The notes beneath the pieces are model-generated. The model saw only the letters and a list, made by a program, of their open reading frames with translations, did not search any database and was not told the origin of the DNA. 35,737 nt of DNA from Moraxella sp. (lineage in GTDB: Bacteria; Pseudomonadota; Gammaproteobacteria; Pseudomonadales; Moraxellaceae). Positions 1 to 7,634 of the stretch are shown one piece after another; position 1 is the stretch's first letter, and every line of letters starts with the position of its first letter. The stretch covers positions 1 through 35,737 of the forward strand of contig JAUNEE010000011.1 of assembly GCA_030525705.1 (NCBI GenBank), given 5' to 3'. Both the position numbers and the translations under genes were made by a program.

Positions 1-126
1 TATAGCGTGGTGGATTTAAGAGAGCTTGGGCGGGACATTGAGCGTGATGTGCTTGCACGGGCGGTGAAGTGGCACTTAGAAGACCGTGTGATTATTGATG
101 AGGGCAAGACGGTTGTCTTTGGCTAG
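1..126 (+). CDS. 3' end of an unidentified protein (partial)
   Basis: An open frame enters from the left edge and ends at TAG, giving 41 residues that finish in DEGKTVVFG. The fragment contains a charged helix ([19 protein letters not shown]) followed by a short hydrophobic strand pair ([12 protein letters not shown]). That layout could be a small winged-helix or similar C-terminal subdomain, but I do not recognise the family. A hairpin with a T-tract follows 24 bases downstream, which supports this being the genuine gene end. The upstream part lies outside the window, so no function is assigned. Confidence 0.6.
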   Translation, partial: YSVVDLRELGRDIERDVLARAVKWHLEDRVIIDEGKTVVFG

Positions 127-150
127 GTGTTTTTTGAGTGATGGTATTAA

Positions 151-180
151 AAATCGCCCTTATTTTGGGCGATTTTTTTA
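151..180. terminator. Bidirectional intrinsic terminator
   Basis: A 9-bp perfect stem (AAATCGCCC at 151-159 paired with GGGCGATTT at 167-175) encloses a 7-nt AT-rich loop, with T-rich sequence after it on the plus strand and A-rich sequence before it. It lies between the convergent partial gene at the left edge and pnuC, so it can serve both. Confidence 0.8.
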
Positions 181-182
181 GT

Positions 183-905
183 TCATTGACTTCTTTGCCA
201 TTCATACAGTCCGATGATGGCGTTGATTTGATAAATGCAGGTCTGAATGGCGAAAATGTAGTTACCCGTCATGAGGTTGACGATGAGCCACACCGCATTC
301 ACTAAAATCCAAATCCACCAGTTAAATGAATAACGCAAAATCATGGTGACTTGGGCGGTGATGGATAGGACAAAGGCGGCAACATTTACCCAGAAAAAGT
401 CGATGCCTAAAAAGCGACTGCCGTCATCATCAATGATGCCGTAGCCCAGTGATTGAAGCCAGCTGTTTAGGGTGGGGAATAGCCCAAGTCCGACAAGAAT
501 AAAGAGGGCGGTGACAATCCAAACTTTCTTTGTGGCGGATTTGGGTATCATTTCGCCATCAGCATTGCTGTTTTTTGCCCAGTAATGCACGCCATAGGCA
601 TGGGTAAAAAAGTTGAAAATTGGGGCAAGCATTAGCCCCACCGCGCCAGAAGTGCCTTGGACGATGACCTCACCTGCGGTCGCCACCATGCCAAATCCGT
701 TGCCCATCACATTTTTTCTAAAGCTTAAGCCCACCACGCACAAAAGCCCGATAATGGACACACCCAGATAAAACCAGTCTAAGACGGTTTTTTCTGTGGT
801 TAGCCAAAAGCCTGTAAATAAAGCGACTACACCAAGGCTAAACCATGTGATAATCCACTGTGTTGACCATTTGTCCAGTAAGTTGTCTAATAGGCGGATT
901 TTCAT
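183..905 (-). CDS. pnuC: PnuC family nicotinamide riboside transporter
   Basis: This 240-residue, strongly hydrophobic protein has about seven membrane segments. It carries the family's Trp-rich C-terminal pattern (NWWIWILVNAVWL, then YQINAIIGLYEWQR). PnuC proteins are inner-membrane facilitators for nicotinamide riboside, and uptake is driven by phosphorylation of the substrate inside the cell. The start codon overlaps the stop of the upstream nadR-like gene in an ATGA arrangement, so the two are translationally coupled. That pairs the importer directly with the riboside kinase that traps its substrate. Length is normal for the family. Substrate specificity for riboside rather than thiamine or riboflavin relatives is inferred from this neighbour. 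Confidence 0.9.
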   Translation of the reverse strand: MKIRLLDNLLDKWSTQWIITWFSLGVVALFTGFWLTTEKTVLDWFYLGVSIIGLLCVVGLSFRKNVMGNGFGMVATAGEVIVQGTSGAVGLMLAPIFNFFTHAYGVHYWAKNSNADGEMIPKSATKKVWIVTALFILVGLGLFPTLNSWLQSLGYGIIDDDGSRFLGIDFFWVNVAAFVLSITAQVTMILRYSFNWWIWILVNAVWLIVNLMTGNYIFAIQTCIYQINAIIGLYEWQRSQ

Positions 906-1915
906 GATACGTACTCCAAAGGCGTTAATCCAAGTAACTTATCAATGTAGGCGACGGCTTGCTCGTAGCGTATGTGATAGTCTGGGTGGTCGATTTTATA
1001 TAAATCGATGTCGTGTTTTTTATGCAGGCTGAGCAGTTTTTCAGCAAAGGCAGTGCGATGCGAGCCGCCCAGTCTGCGTATGCCGTCCGCCACCCATTTG
1101 ACATTATTATCCAGATACAGCGTGCTGTCTAGGCGATACTCCTTGATGTAGGCTTCTACCACGGGGTTGCTTCGCCCCTCATAAGTTTCACAAAATGCCT
1201 GCGTGGTCACAAAGTCGGTATCAATAAACGTCACCGCTGCCGTGGCGGACAGTCTTGCGGTGTCGATGGCGTGGGCGTGTAAGGTAGCGATGGAGGTGTA
1301 ATCGCTGTACTGCAAGGCAAGTTCGCTACCGCCCAAATGACTGTCGCTATAAAGTCGCCCCATTTCTAAGGCGACGCTTGCTCCGTAGTGGTTTTTTAGT
1401 TTATGCACCAGTGTGGTTTTGCCTGAGCTTTCTCCGCCAACCACCGCCAGCGTATGCGTATAAAAATAACGACAAGCAGGGGCGAGATAAGAAAAATATC
1501 GCAAAACTTGTTCTTTAATGGCAAGCGTGTCATAAAGGGTTTTCGGTAGAATAAGCTTGGAATCCGCGGCAGTTTTTGAAAAAACCTCGGGTGCGTCCAG
1601 TCCCAAGGCTTGTATGGCGGCATTTAGACTGTCTTGCCCTGCTGCGTCTTTTGTGTAATCAAAGTACGCAGTGAGCTTGGGTAGCTCCAAACTGTCTGTG
1701 TGATGGATTTTTATAAAGCCGAAATCTTGACAGCTGTTTTGCAGCCAACGGGTGACGTCTTGTAGCGTGGGCGTTTTGTAGGAATTTTGGCTGGGTGTGA
1801 TAATGATGTGCAAGGTGTCGACTTGCCCTGCGGCGTAATTGATGTCCATCAAATGCCCCAAGTGCAGCGGTGCAAATTCCGTCATCAAAATCCCAGTACG
1901 TGTTTTTGTAATCAT
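902..1915 (-). CDS. nadR: NadR-like ribosylnicotinamide kinase with a degenerate NMN adenylyltransferase domain
   Basis: The C-terminal half matches the NadR ribosylnicotinamide kinase domain: P-loop GGESSGKTTL, LQYSDY, FIDTDFVTTQAFC, YEGR and a later WVADGIRRLG segment. The N-terminal half resembles the NMN adenylyltransferase domain and keeps the PLHLGH nucleotide-binding motif. However, the usual ISxTxxR/SATKIR-like element just before the domain junction is replaced by LPKTLYDTL, so adenylyltransferase activity is doubtful. Unlike E. coli NadR there is no N-terminal helix-turn-helix repressor domain. I chose the ATG at 1915 (337 residues) because the frame's upstream ATG at 1996 overlaps a TATAAT-like -10 box. 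No strong ribosome-binding site is visible at 1915. The kinase would convert imported nicotinamide riboside to NMN. It is in an operon with pnuC. Confidence 0.88.
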   Translation of the reverse strand: MITKTRTGILMTEFAPLHLGHLMDINYAAGQVDTLHIIITPSQNSYKTPTLQDVTRWLQNSCQDFGFIKIHHTDSLELPKLTAYFDYTKDAAGQDSLNAAIQALGLDAPEVFSKTAADSKLILPKTLYDTLAIKEQVLRYFSYLAPACRYFYTHTLAVVGGESSGKTTLVHKLKNHYGASVALEMGRLYSDSHLGGSELALQYSDYTSIATLHAHAIDTARLSATAAVTFIDTDFVTTQAFCETYEGRSNPVVEAYIKEYRLDSTLYLDNNVKWVADGIRRLGGSHRTAFAEKLLSLHKKHDIDLYKIDHPDYHIRYEQAVAYIDKLLGLTPLEYVS

Positions 1916-2054
1916 GTGCGTGTCGTTTGTGAAAAATCGATAAAAAATGTAAGAGGGCTTTCTTGATGTATTGAAAAATCCTAAAAAAGTTGCCATTATA
2001 ATAGCATTGAGCCGATGTTTTTATTGTTATTATTTGTTTAGACAAGGGGGTTGT

Positions 2055-2297
2055 ATGGCAAAATTGATGAAATTGCATCGTTCGAAAAATCATCGTATGT
2101 TTGCAGGCGTGCTTGGGGGTGTGGCGGAGTATCTTGGTTGGTCACCGACACTGACACGTTTGATTTTTGTGATTATTTCTGCGGTGAGTGTTGCGGTGCC
2201 AGGGCTTTTGATTTATGTGGTGCTGTGGATTTTAATGCCGAATGCCACTGCCGATTCTTATGCTCAGCCACGGGTGGTTTATGAGCATACACCTTGA
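2055..2297 (+). CDS. Small PspC-domain membrane protein
   Basis: This 80-residue protein consists almost entirely of one PspC domain: a basic N-terminus (KLHRSKNHRMFAGVLGGVAEYLGWS) and a hydrophobic helix with ILMP at its end. PspC domains occur in phage-shock envelope-stress proteins and in many stand-alone small membrane proteins of unknown role. The ATG at 2055 is preceded by AAGGGGG at 2044-2050, a strong ribosome-binding site, so this start is preferred to the in-frame ATG 84 bases upstream. No pspA, pspB or pspF is adjacent, so a role in a complete Psp system cannot be inferred. It is divergent from the nadR-pnuC operon. Confidence 0.85.
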   Translation: MAKLMKLHRSKNHRMFAGVLGGVAEYLGWSPTLTRLIFVIISAVSVAVPGLLIYVVLWILMPNATADSYAQPRVVYEHTP

Positions 2298-2318
2298 TTG
2301 GGTGAAAAATTAGATGAT

Positions 2319-2357
2319 AAATAAAAACAGCACAGATGTTGGGTGCTGTTTTTATTT
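2319..2357. terminator. Bidirectional intrinsic terminator
   Basis: A 15-bp perfect inverted repeat (2319-2333 with 2343-2357) has a GC core CAGCAC/GTGCTG and A-tract/T-tract flanks, usable in both directions. It separates the convergent PspC gene and the YczE-like gene, whose stop codon lies within the right arm. Confidence 0.85.
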
Positions 2358-3014
2358 TTGGCTGTGTTTGGTGGCTTTTAATTTGGCGGTTTCTAGGAGG
2401 CGAAAAGTGACTTGCATGACTTGACCCACCCCAAAAGCAAACACTAGCGTGCCAATGCCCACTGTGCCACCCAATAAAAATCCCATACCGCAGACGGTCA
2501 GCTCGATGACGGTGCGGACTTGTCCGATGGGTCTGCCGACTTTTTGCCAAATGCCCACCAAAAGCCCGTCCCTAGGGCCGCCGCCCATATGACAGGTCAA
2601 ATAAAAGCACGTCCCCACACCAAGCAAGACAATTCCACCCAGTAGATATGCCCATTGCATTAGCAGGTCTTCTGCTATAGGCAAAACAGGCAGAATAAAA
2701 TGCAAGGTAGTGGCAATGATTAGGGCGTTCATCAGCGTACCAAGTCCCATTTTTAAACCCAAAGGCAACCATAAAAGCAGTACAACGACGCTAATACAAA
2801 ATGTGGTTAGCCCAAGACTAAACGGCGTAAAATGGTTTACGCCAAGGGCTAATACCGTCCAAGGCGCCGCCCCAAGCTGTGACTGGATAATTAAAGACTC
2901 GCCCACACCGCACACCCCCAGTGTGGTGATGAGTATAAAAAGGCTCAGCGGCGTGGGTCGCCACGGTGCTTTAGCAGACCAAGCAAGTGTCGGGACAGCG
3001 GTGCGTTTTTTCAT
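2352..3014 (-). CDS. YczE/YitT family integral membrane protein
   Basis: The 220-residue product has about five membrane segments and the MGGGPRDGL motif typical of YczE/YyaS-like proteins in the broad YitT membrane family. Biochemical function is not established for this family. A basic N-terminal stretch (MKKRT) precedes the first membrane helix, consistent with cytoplasmic N-terminus placement. The ATG at 3014 lacks an obvious Shine-Dalgarno sequence. An extended -10 element lies only about 30 bases upstream, implying a very short 5' leader. It ends in the terminator shared with the PspC gene. It appears to be a single-gene transcript. Confidence 0.75.
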   Translation of the reverse strand: MKKRTAVPTLAWSAKAPWRPTPLSLFILITTLGVCGVGESLIIQSQLGAAPWTVLALGVNHFTPFSLGLTTFCISVVVLLLWLPLGLKMGLGTLMNALIIATTLHFILPVLPIAEDLLMQWAYLLGGIVLLGVGTCFYLTCHMGGGPRDGLLVGIWQKVGRPIGQVRTVIELTVCGMGFLLGGTVGIGTLVFAFGVGQVMQVTFRLLETAKLKATKHSQK

Positions 3015-3042
3015 GGGTGAGGTGGGTTGGTGTTGATGGGGG

Positions 3043-3051
3043 ATTATAACA
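3043..3051 (-). promoter_or_regulatory. Extended -10 promoter element of the YczE-like gene
   Basis: On the minus strand the sequence reads TGTTATAAT, a perfect TATAAT with an upstream TGn extension. No good -35 hexamer is visible 16-18 bases upstream, as is usual for extended -10 promoters. Confidence 0.45.
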
Positions 3052-3078
3052 TAGCTTGAATGTGGACGGGTGGCCGTA

Positions 3079-3105
3079 TTGGGAAAAATCGCCCAATTTT
3101 CCCAA
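3079..3105. repeat. Inverted repeat in the YczE-glyQ intergenic region
   Basis: TTGGGAAAA (3079-3087) pairs with TTTTCCCAA (3097-3105) around a 9-nt loop. There is no T-tract, so it is not a clear terminator. It lies in the 263-bp divergent spacer 3015-3277, which otherwise holds only the two promoters. Confidence 0.4.
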
Positions 3106-3203
3106 GCAAGGGGTGTGTTGGATTGTCTTGGGCGGTTGGGTTGTCACCAGTCCGACTCATCAAATGTTGCCCACTTTTTAAAACTAACCGCTAAAAAATC
3201 AAT

Positions 3204-3233
3204 TTGGTAAGCGCTTTTAAAGTATGTTAAAAT
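3204..3233 (+). promoter_or_regulatory. Candidate glyQ promoter
   Basis: TTGGTA (3204-3209) and TAAAAT (3228-3233) are separated by 18 bases, and the -10 carries a TGT extension. The element sits about 45 bases before the glyQ start. Confidence 0.55.
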
Positions 3234-3277
3234 GACCCATTTTAATGTATTTTCAATGTATTTTTTAGGTACGCACA

Positions 3278-4228
3278 ATGACAACCAAAACCTTAACCTT
3301 TCAAGAAATCATTTTAACCCTACAAAACTACTGGGCGGAAAAAGGCTGTGTAATTTTACAGCCTTATGATATGGAAATGGGGGCAGGGACTTTTCATACG
3401 GCGACTTTTTTGCGTGCCTTAACCCCCGAAAAATGGAACGCTGCCTATGTTCAGCCGTCTCGCCGTCCGACCGATGGACGATATGGCGAAAACCCCAACC
3501 GCTTACAACATTATTACCAATTCCAAGTCGTCCTAAAACCAAACCCCGCCAACATTCAAGAGCTGTATTTGGGTTCGTTAAAGGCTCTTGGCATTGACAC
3601 GCTCATCCACGATGTGCGTTTTGTGGAAGATAACTGGGAGTCGCCAACTTTGGGGGCGTGGGGTTTGGGCTGGGAAGTTTGGCTAAACGGTATGGAAGTG
3701 ACGCAGTTTACCTATTTTCAGCAGGTGGGTGGTATTGAGTGTTTCCCTGTAACGGGCGAGATTACTTATGGGCTAGAACGTCTTGCGATGTATATTCAAG
3801 GCGTGGACAGCGTTTATGACCTTGTGTGGGCGGATGGTGAGTTTGGGCGAGTTACTTATGGCGATGTGTTCCATCAAAACGAAGTGGAGCAGTCCACCTA
3901 CAACTTTGAATATGCCGATGTGGAAAAGCTCTTTGAACTGTTTGATTTTTATGAAAAAGAAGCCGACCGCCTTGTGGGCGTGAATTTGCCCTTGCCAGCC
4001 TATGAAATGGTATTAAAGGCAAGTCATAGCTTTAATCTACTTGACGCTCGTGGGGCAATCTCGGTTACCGAACGCCAAAGATTTATTTTAAGAGTGCGGA
4101 CTTTGGCAAGAAAAGTGGCGGAGAGCTATACGATTGCAAGGGCGAAACTTGGTTTTCCACTCGCCGATGAAGCCCATAAAAAAGAAGCCCTTGAAAAATG
4201 GCTACCTAAAGAAAATGAACAAAATTAG
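3278..4228 (+). CDS. glyQ: Glycine-tRNA ligase alpha subunit
   Basis: GlyQ is the catalytic class II subunit of the bacterial alpha2beta2 glycyl-tRNA synthetase that charges tRNA-Gly. The 316-residue sequence shows the family signature throughout: [18 protein letters not shown] near the N-terminus, [36 protein letters not shown] (motif 2 region), and [19 protein letters not shown] (motif 3 region). Length is close to the usual 300-305, with a slightly longer Lys/Glu-rich tail. Its stop codon overlaps the ribosome-binding site of the next, unrelated gene. The usual partner glyS lies 1.27 kb downstream instead of immediately adjacent. Confidence 0.98.
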   Translation: MTTKTLTFQEIILTLQNYWAEKGCVILQPYDMEMGAGTFHTATFLRALTPEKWNAAYVQPSRRPTDGRYGENPNRLQHYYQFQVVLKPNPANIQELYLGSLKALGIDTLIHDVRFVEDNWESPTLGAWGLGWEVWLNGMEVTQFTYFQQVGGIECFPVTGEITYGLERLAMYIQGVDSVYDLVWADGEFGRVTYGDVFHQNEVEQSTYNFEYADVEKLFELFDFYEKEADRLVGVNLPLPAYEMVLKASHSFNLLDARGAISVTERQRFILRVRTLARKVAESYTIARAKLGFPLADEAHKKEALEKWLPKENEQN

Positions 4229-4237
4229 GAGAATGCA

Positions 4238-4735
4238 ATGGCAATTACTTTCGATGAGTTTGTCAACCAGCTTGACAATCAAAGCAATACAGAAGTACAA
4301 ATTGATTGGCAGGCAAAAAAAAATCAATGGTTGGAATACTTAGGTCATCTTTATGGCGATATTCAAAGTTATTTAGAACCTTATAAAGATAAAATTATCT
4401 TAAATGAGCAAGAGGTGCTAATTAATGAAGAATATATTGGCGAATATTCTGCTAAAAAACTTTTCATTCAATTGGGTAAAGACACTATTACCCTAACGCC
4501 TAAAGGTGCAAATTTAATAGGAGCAAGTGGGCGTGTGGATATGAATAGCAGTCATGGCACAATCAAATTGGTCTTAATTGAACAAGATGAAAAAAGGCTA
4601 GATATTGCCAAAAATACTAAAAAAGAACCTAATGCATTGGTATGGGCAATCGCCCAACAACAACCACGATTGGCATTTTTTGAGTTAAATCAAGAAAGTT
4701 TTCAAGATGCCTTAATGGAACTTGTCAATGCCTAA
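4238..4735 (+). CDS. Hypothetical protein, first gene of the glyQ-glyS insert
   Basis: I do not recognise this 165-residue acidic, soluble protein. It starts with a helical, Gln/Asn-rich N-terminus (DEFVNQLDNQ), followed by a predicted beta-rich middle (KLFIQLGKDTITLTPKG, GTIKLVLIEQ) and a helical C-terminus. No signal peptide, membrane segment or nucleotidyltransferase GSx10DxD motif is present. AGGAG at 4227-4231, overlapping the glyQ stop, gives it a strong ribosome-binding site. Codons 26-29 contain a run of nine A residues (4315-4323), a tract prone to slippage. Its base composition is clearly more AT-rich than glyQ and glyS, suggesting later acquisition. Its end overlaps the start of the HEPN-like gene by 8 bases, so the two are probably co-translated and may act together. 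Confidence 0.8.
   Translation: MAITFDEFVNQLDNQSNTEVQIDWQAKKNQWLEYLGHLYGDIQSYLEPYKDKIILNEQEVLINEEYIGEYSAKKLFIQLGKDTITLTPKGANLIGASGRVDMNSSHGTIKLVLIEQDEKRLDIAKNTKKEPNALVWAIAQQQPRLAFFELNQESFQDALMELVNA
4315..4323 (+). repeat. A9 homopolymer inside a coding region
   Basis: Nine consecutive A residues fall within codons 26-29 of the hypothetical gene at 4238. A one-base change would truncate the product early. Such tracts can support phase variation or transcriptional slippage, but nothing here shows that this one varies. Confidence 0.7.
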
Positions 4736-5276
4736 ATATAAAAAGATTGGCTTTTCTAATAATAATGCCAAAATAGATGAAATTGTGCAACAATATCAAG
4801 ATAGTTGTCTAGCAATTCGTTTTTATTTTTCTTTGCAAAACCCGAAGGCTTATGAGTTGTTTGTTGGTTTTTCTGAATCTGAGCTTTTGGAGCAATGCAA
4901 TAAAGTGCTACAAGAGAATGAATTGGCGTTGTCTTTGGTATTGTTGTCAGCACTAGAAGCAAATTTTCGTGTGGATTATATTTCTCGTGTTGAAAGAAAA
5001 TTAAGAGATGACTTGTCTCGTTATTTTAGAGATTTATATAAAAATAATGGCAATCGAGTGTCATTAGAAGATGATATTTTAGAAGGTTGGAAGTCTCATA
5101 CCAATATTCATCAACAATTGATTGGTAATATTAAATCGGCTTTTAAATATCGGCATTGGTTGGCACATGGTCGTTATTGGCAACCAAAACTAGGGCAAGA
5201 ATACGACTTTTTTAAATTGCAATCATTGTGCGAGAGTAGTCTTGAGCAATTTAATTTTTATATAAATAATGAATGA
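4728..5276 (+). CDS. HEPN-like protein, second gene of the glyQ-glyS insert
   Basis: This 182-residue, helix-rich, Leu/Glu/Arg-rich protein has no membrane segment. Near the C-terminus it carries KYRHWLAHGRYW, which fits the R-x4-H active-site pattern of HEPN ribonuclease domains (R142 and H147 counted from the ATG), with the common polar residue right after the Arg. HEPN proteins are often toxins or abortive-infection RNases, though others are inactive scaffolds. I chose the ATG at 4728, which overlaps the upstream stop (ATGCCTAA); an in-frame TTG lies two codons earlier. No strong ribosome-binding site is visible, consistent with translational coupling. Composition is AT-rich like its upstream partner. 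HEPN membership rests on the short motif and helical character only. Confidence 0.75.
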   Translation: MPKYKKIGFSNNNAKIDEIVQQYQDSCLAIRFYFSLQNPKAYELFVGFSESELLEQCNKVLQENELALSLVLLSALEANFRVDYISRVERKLRDDLSRYFRDLYKNNGNRVSLEDDILEGWKSHTNIHQQLIGNIKSAFKYRHWLAHGRYWQPKLGQEYDFFKLQSLCESSLEQFNFYINNE

Positions 5277-5286
5277 AAGGCTAAAA

Positions 5287-5488
5287 ATGGCAACTTCATC
5301 ATTTTTTTAAAAGTTTTGTGGTAAGGGACGAAAAAGCAATAGAGTAATTTTTATATGATTTGGAAAATGCCAAGCCAAGACTTATACCACCCAAACAAGA
5401 ACAGCCTAGCGTTGATGAAATGTTAAAAATTTTGGAAAATGCTTGGCAAGCAAATCGCAAGAAACCCAATTTATTTAGATATAATTGA
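5287..5488 (+). pseudogene. Decayed small gene, third member of the glyQ-glyS insert
   Basis: An ATG with a good ribosome-binding site (GAAAGG at 5275-5280) begins MATSSFF and then hits a TAA at once, because a T-run (5302-5308) appears to have one extra base. Dropping one T restores KSFVVRDEKAIE. A TAA at 5345-5347 then interrupts it, where a single change from CAA (Gln) would explain the stop. The same frame continues FLYDLENAKPRL, PPKQEQPSVDEM, LKILENAWQANRKK and ends NLFRYN at TGA 5486-5488, 13 bases before glyS. The reconstructed product would be about 66 residues, charged and soluble. The remaining reading is protein-like throughout, which argues for recent inactivation rather than chance. 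Its size and position would suit a small antitoxin or accessory factor, but that is speculation. Confidence 0.7.
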
Positions 5489-5501
5489 AAAAGGTCAAAC
5501 A

Positions 5502-7580
5502 ATGAACACCATCCTATTTGAACTTGGCTGTGAAGAATTACCGCCAAAATCTCTAAAAATCCTAGAAATCGCCCTAAAAACAAGCCTTGAAAAATCGCTT
5601 GTGGACGGTCAAATCGCCTTTGACAGCATTAAAAGCTATGCCAGTCCACGCCGTTTGGCGGTGCAGATTTTTAATGTTGCCAGCGTTACGCCCGACAAAG
5701 TAGAAACCAAAAAAGGCCCTGCGGTCAAATCCGCCTTTGATGAGACGGGCGAGCTAACCCGTGCAGGACTTGGCTTTTTACAAGGGCTAAACGCCACAGG
5801 CTTAAACCTAACCAAAGCCGATTTAATCACGCTTTCTGACAAAAAAGGCGAGTACATCGGCTATGAGCTGACCGTCAAGGGTGAAAGCGTGGACGAGCTA
5901 CTGCCCCGCCTAATCCAAAAAGCCCTAGACGAGCTACCGATTGCCAAGCGAATGCGGTCGGGTGCCGACAAACACGAATTTGTCCGTCCTGTCAAATGGG
6001 TGGTGCTAATGCGTGATGAGGCGGTCATTTCGGCGACCATTCAAGGACACCAAGCAGGCAACCAAACCTGTGGACACCGTTTCCACGCCCCTGAGTTTGT
6101 GAATATTGCCAATGCCAATGAGTACGAAAGTGTGCTTGAAAGGGCTTATGTCATTGCCGATTTTGCCAAACGCCAAGCGTTGATTAGCGAGCAAGTTGCC
6201 AAGCTCTCCGATGAAGTGGGGGCGAGTGCCATTGTCCCAAGCGACCTGTTGGATGAAGTTACTGCTTTGGTGGATTATCCTGTGGCTCTGCGAGCGACTT
6301 TCCCAGAGCGGTTCTTAGCCGTGCCACAAGAAGCCTTGATTAGCACAATGCAGGCCGACCAAAAGTATTTTTGTTTAACCAAAGACGGTAAATTACAGCC
6401 TTATTTTATCTTTATTAGTAACATTGACAGCACCGACAAACAGGCGGTCATTTTGGGTAATGAAAAAGTCGTACGCCCCCGTCTGGCGGACGCAGAGTTT
6501 TTCTTTTTACAGGACCAAAAACAGCCCCTGTTTGCCCTGTCCGAAAATCTAAAAAACCGTGTGTTCCAAGACAAGCTTGGCACGATTTGGGAAAAATCCG
6601 AACGCATTGCCAAACTTTCTGCCTTTATCGCCACACAGATTGGGGCGAATGTCGATAACGCCACCCGTGCAGGGATTTTGGCAAAATGCGACTTGGCAAG
6701 TACGCTGGTGGGTGAATTCCCCGAACTGCAAGGCGTGGCGGGAACTTATTATGCCCATTTAAATGGCGAACCTGCCGATGTGGCAGACGCAATCAGTGAG
6801 CAGTATTTGCCCAGATTTGCAGGCGATGAGTTGCCCAAAACCGACATTGGCGTGTGTCTTGCCCTTGCCGACCGCCTTGACACGATGGTGGGAATTTTTG
6901 GTATTGGCGAGATCCCGACAGGGTCAAAAGACCCGTTTAGCCTACGCCGTGCCAGCATTGGTATTTTAAGAATTTTGATTGAGAAAAAATTAGCACTCAA
7001 TTTGGTTGCCCTTGTAGAGCAGGCGATTTTGGGTTATGGCAATAAACTTGACAACCTTGCCAAGACCTTTACCGATGTGATGGAATTTATCAACGCGCGC
7101 TATCGTCCGATGTACGAAGACAAAGGCGTGGCAGTGGATACGATTTTGGCGGTACAAGCCATCAATCCGCATATGCCCCTTGATTTTGATGAACGCATTT
7201 GGGCGGTGGAAAAATTCCGTGCCGAGCCTGTTGCTAAGACTTTGGCACAAAATAATAAGCGAGTGGCAAACATTCTTGCCAAAGCCGAAAGCGAAATCAA
7301 TGCCAATATTGATGAAAACTTACTCGTTGAGACGGCTGAAAAATCTCTGTTTACCACCCTTGTCAATGCCCAAAATGCCTGTAAGCCACTTCTTGAGCAA
7401 GCTGACTATCAAGGCATTTTAACAACTTTGGTAAGTCTGGATACGCCATTGACCGAGTTTTTTGATAAGGTGATGGTCAATAGCGATGATGTTGCCCTTA
7501 AAAACAACCGTTTGGCACTCTTAAAACAAGTGCGAGCGCTGTTTTTGAGTGTGGCGGATATTGGCGAGCTTGTGCTTTGA
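5502..7580 (+). CDS. glyS: Glycine-tRNA ligase beta subunit
   Basis: GlyS is the tRNA-recognition subunit of the alpha2beta2 glycyl-tRNA synthetase. The protein opens with the family hallmark LFELGCEELPPKSL and includes YASPRRLAV, FVRPVKWVV, RAGILAKCDLAS, LVGEFPELQGVAGTYYA and the DPFSLRRASIGILRIL segment. The last is part of the HD-like and anticodon-binding regions. The ATG at 5502 gives 692 residues (E. coli about 689) and is preceded by AAAAAGG at 5488-5494. A longer in-frame ATG at 5439 lies inside the decayed gene and is rejected. Base composition and codon use match glyQ rather than the intervening genes. A hairpin terminator follows. Confidence 0.98.
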   Translation: MNTILFELGCEELPPKSLKILEIALKTSLEKSLVDGQIAFDSIKSYASPRRLAVQIFNVASVTPDKVETKKGPAVKSAFDETGELTRAGLGFLQGLNATGLNLTKADLITLSDKKGEYIGYELTVKGESVDELLPRLIQKALDELPIAKRMRSGADKHEFVRPVKWVVLMRDEAVISATIQGHQAGNQTCGHRFHAPEFVNIANANEYESVLERAYVIADFAKRQALISEQVAKLSDEVGASAIVPSDLLDEVTALVDYPVALRATFPERFLAVPQEALISTMQADQKYFCLTKDGKLQPYFIFISNIDSTDKQAVILGNEKVVRPRLADAEFFFLQDQKQPLFALSENLKNRVFQDKLGTIWEKSERIAKLSAFIATQIGANVDNATRAGILAKCDLASTLVGEFPELQGVAGTYYAHLNGEPADVADAISEQYLPRFAGDELPKTDIGVCLALADRLDTMVGIFGIGEIPTGSKDPFSLRRASIGILRILIEKKLALNLVALVEQAILGYGNKLDNLAKTFTDVMEFINARYRPMYEDKGVAVDTILAVQAINPHMPLDFDERIWAVEKFRAEPVAKTLAQNNKRVANILAKAESEINANIDENLLVETAEKSLFTTLVNAQNACKPLLEQADYQGILTTLVSLDTPLTEFFDKVMVNSDDVALKNNRLALLKQVRALFLSVADIGELVL

Positions 7581-7594
7581 TTTGATTTTTAAGG

Positions 7595-7625
7595 AAAAAG
7601 ACTGCGGACAGCCGTGGTCTTTTTT
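7595..7625. terminator. Terminator after glyS
   Basis: AAAAAGAC (7595-7602) pairs with GTCTTTTT (7617-7624), with an inner CGG/CCG pairing and a run of T residues following on the plus strand. It sits between the convergent glyS and the small DUF6968-like gene. Confidence 0.7.
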
Positions 7626-7634
7626 TGTGGGGTG

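Noticed and set aside
1916..2054. NAD or related riboswitch before nadR-pnuC
   Set aside because: The leader is under 80 nt and shows no convincing conserved fold or terminator pair.
4238..4735. MNT-type nucleotidyltransferase antitoxin
   Set aside because: The GSx10DxD motif and surrounding pattern are absent; the GASGRVDM segment only superficially resembles it.
5439..5501. Longer N-terminus for GlyS
   Set aside because: The extension lies in the decayed small gene; the ATG at 5502 has a good ribosome-binding site and begins the conserved GlyS N-terminus.
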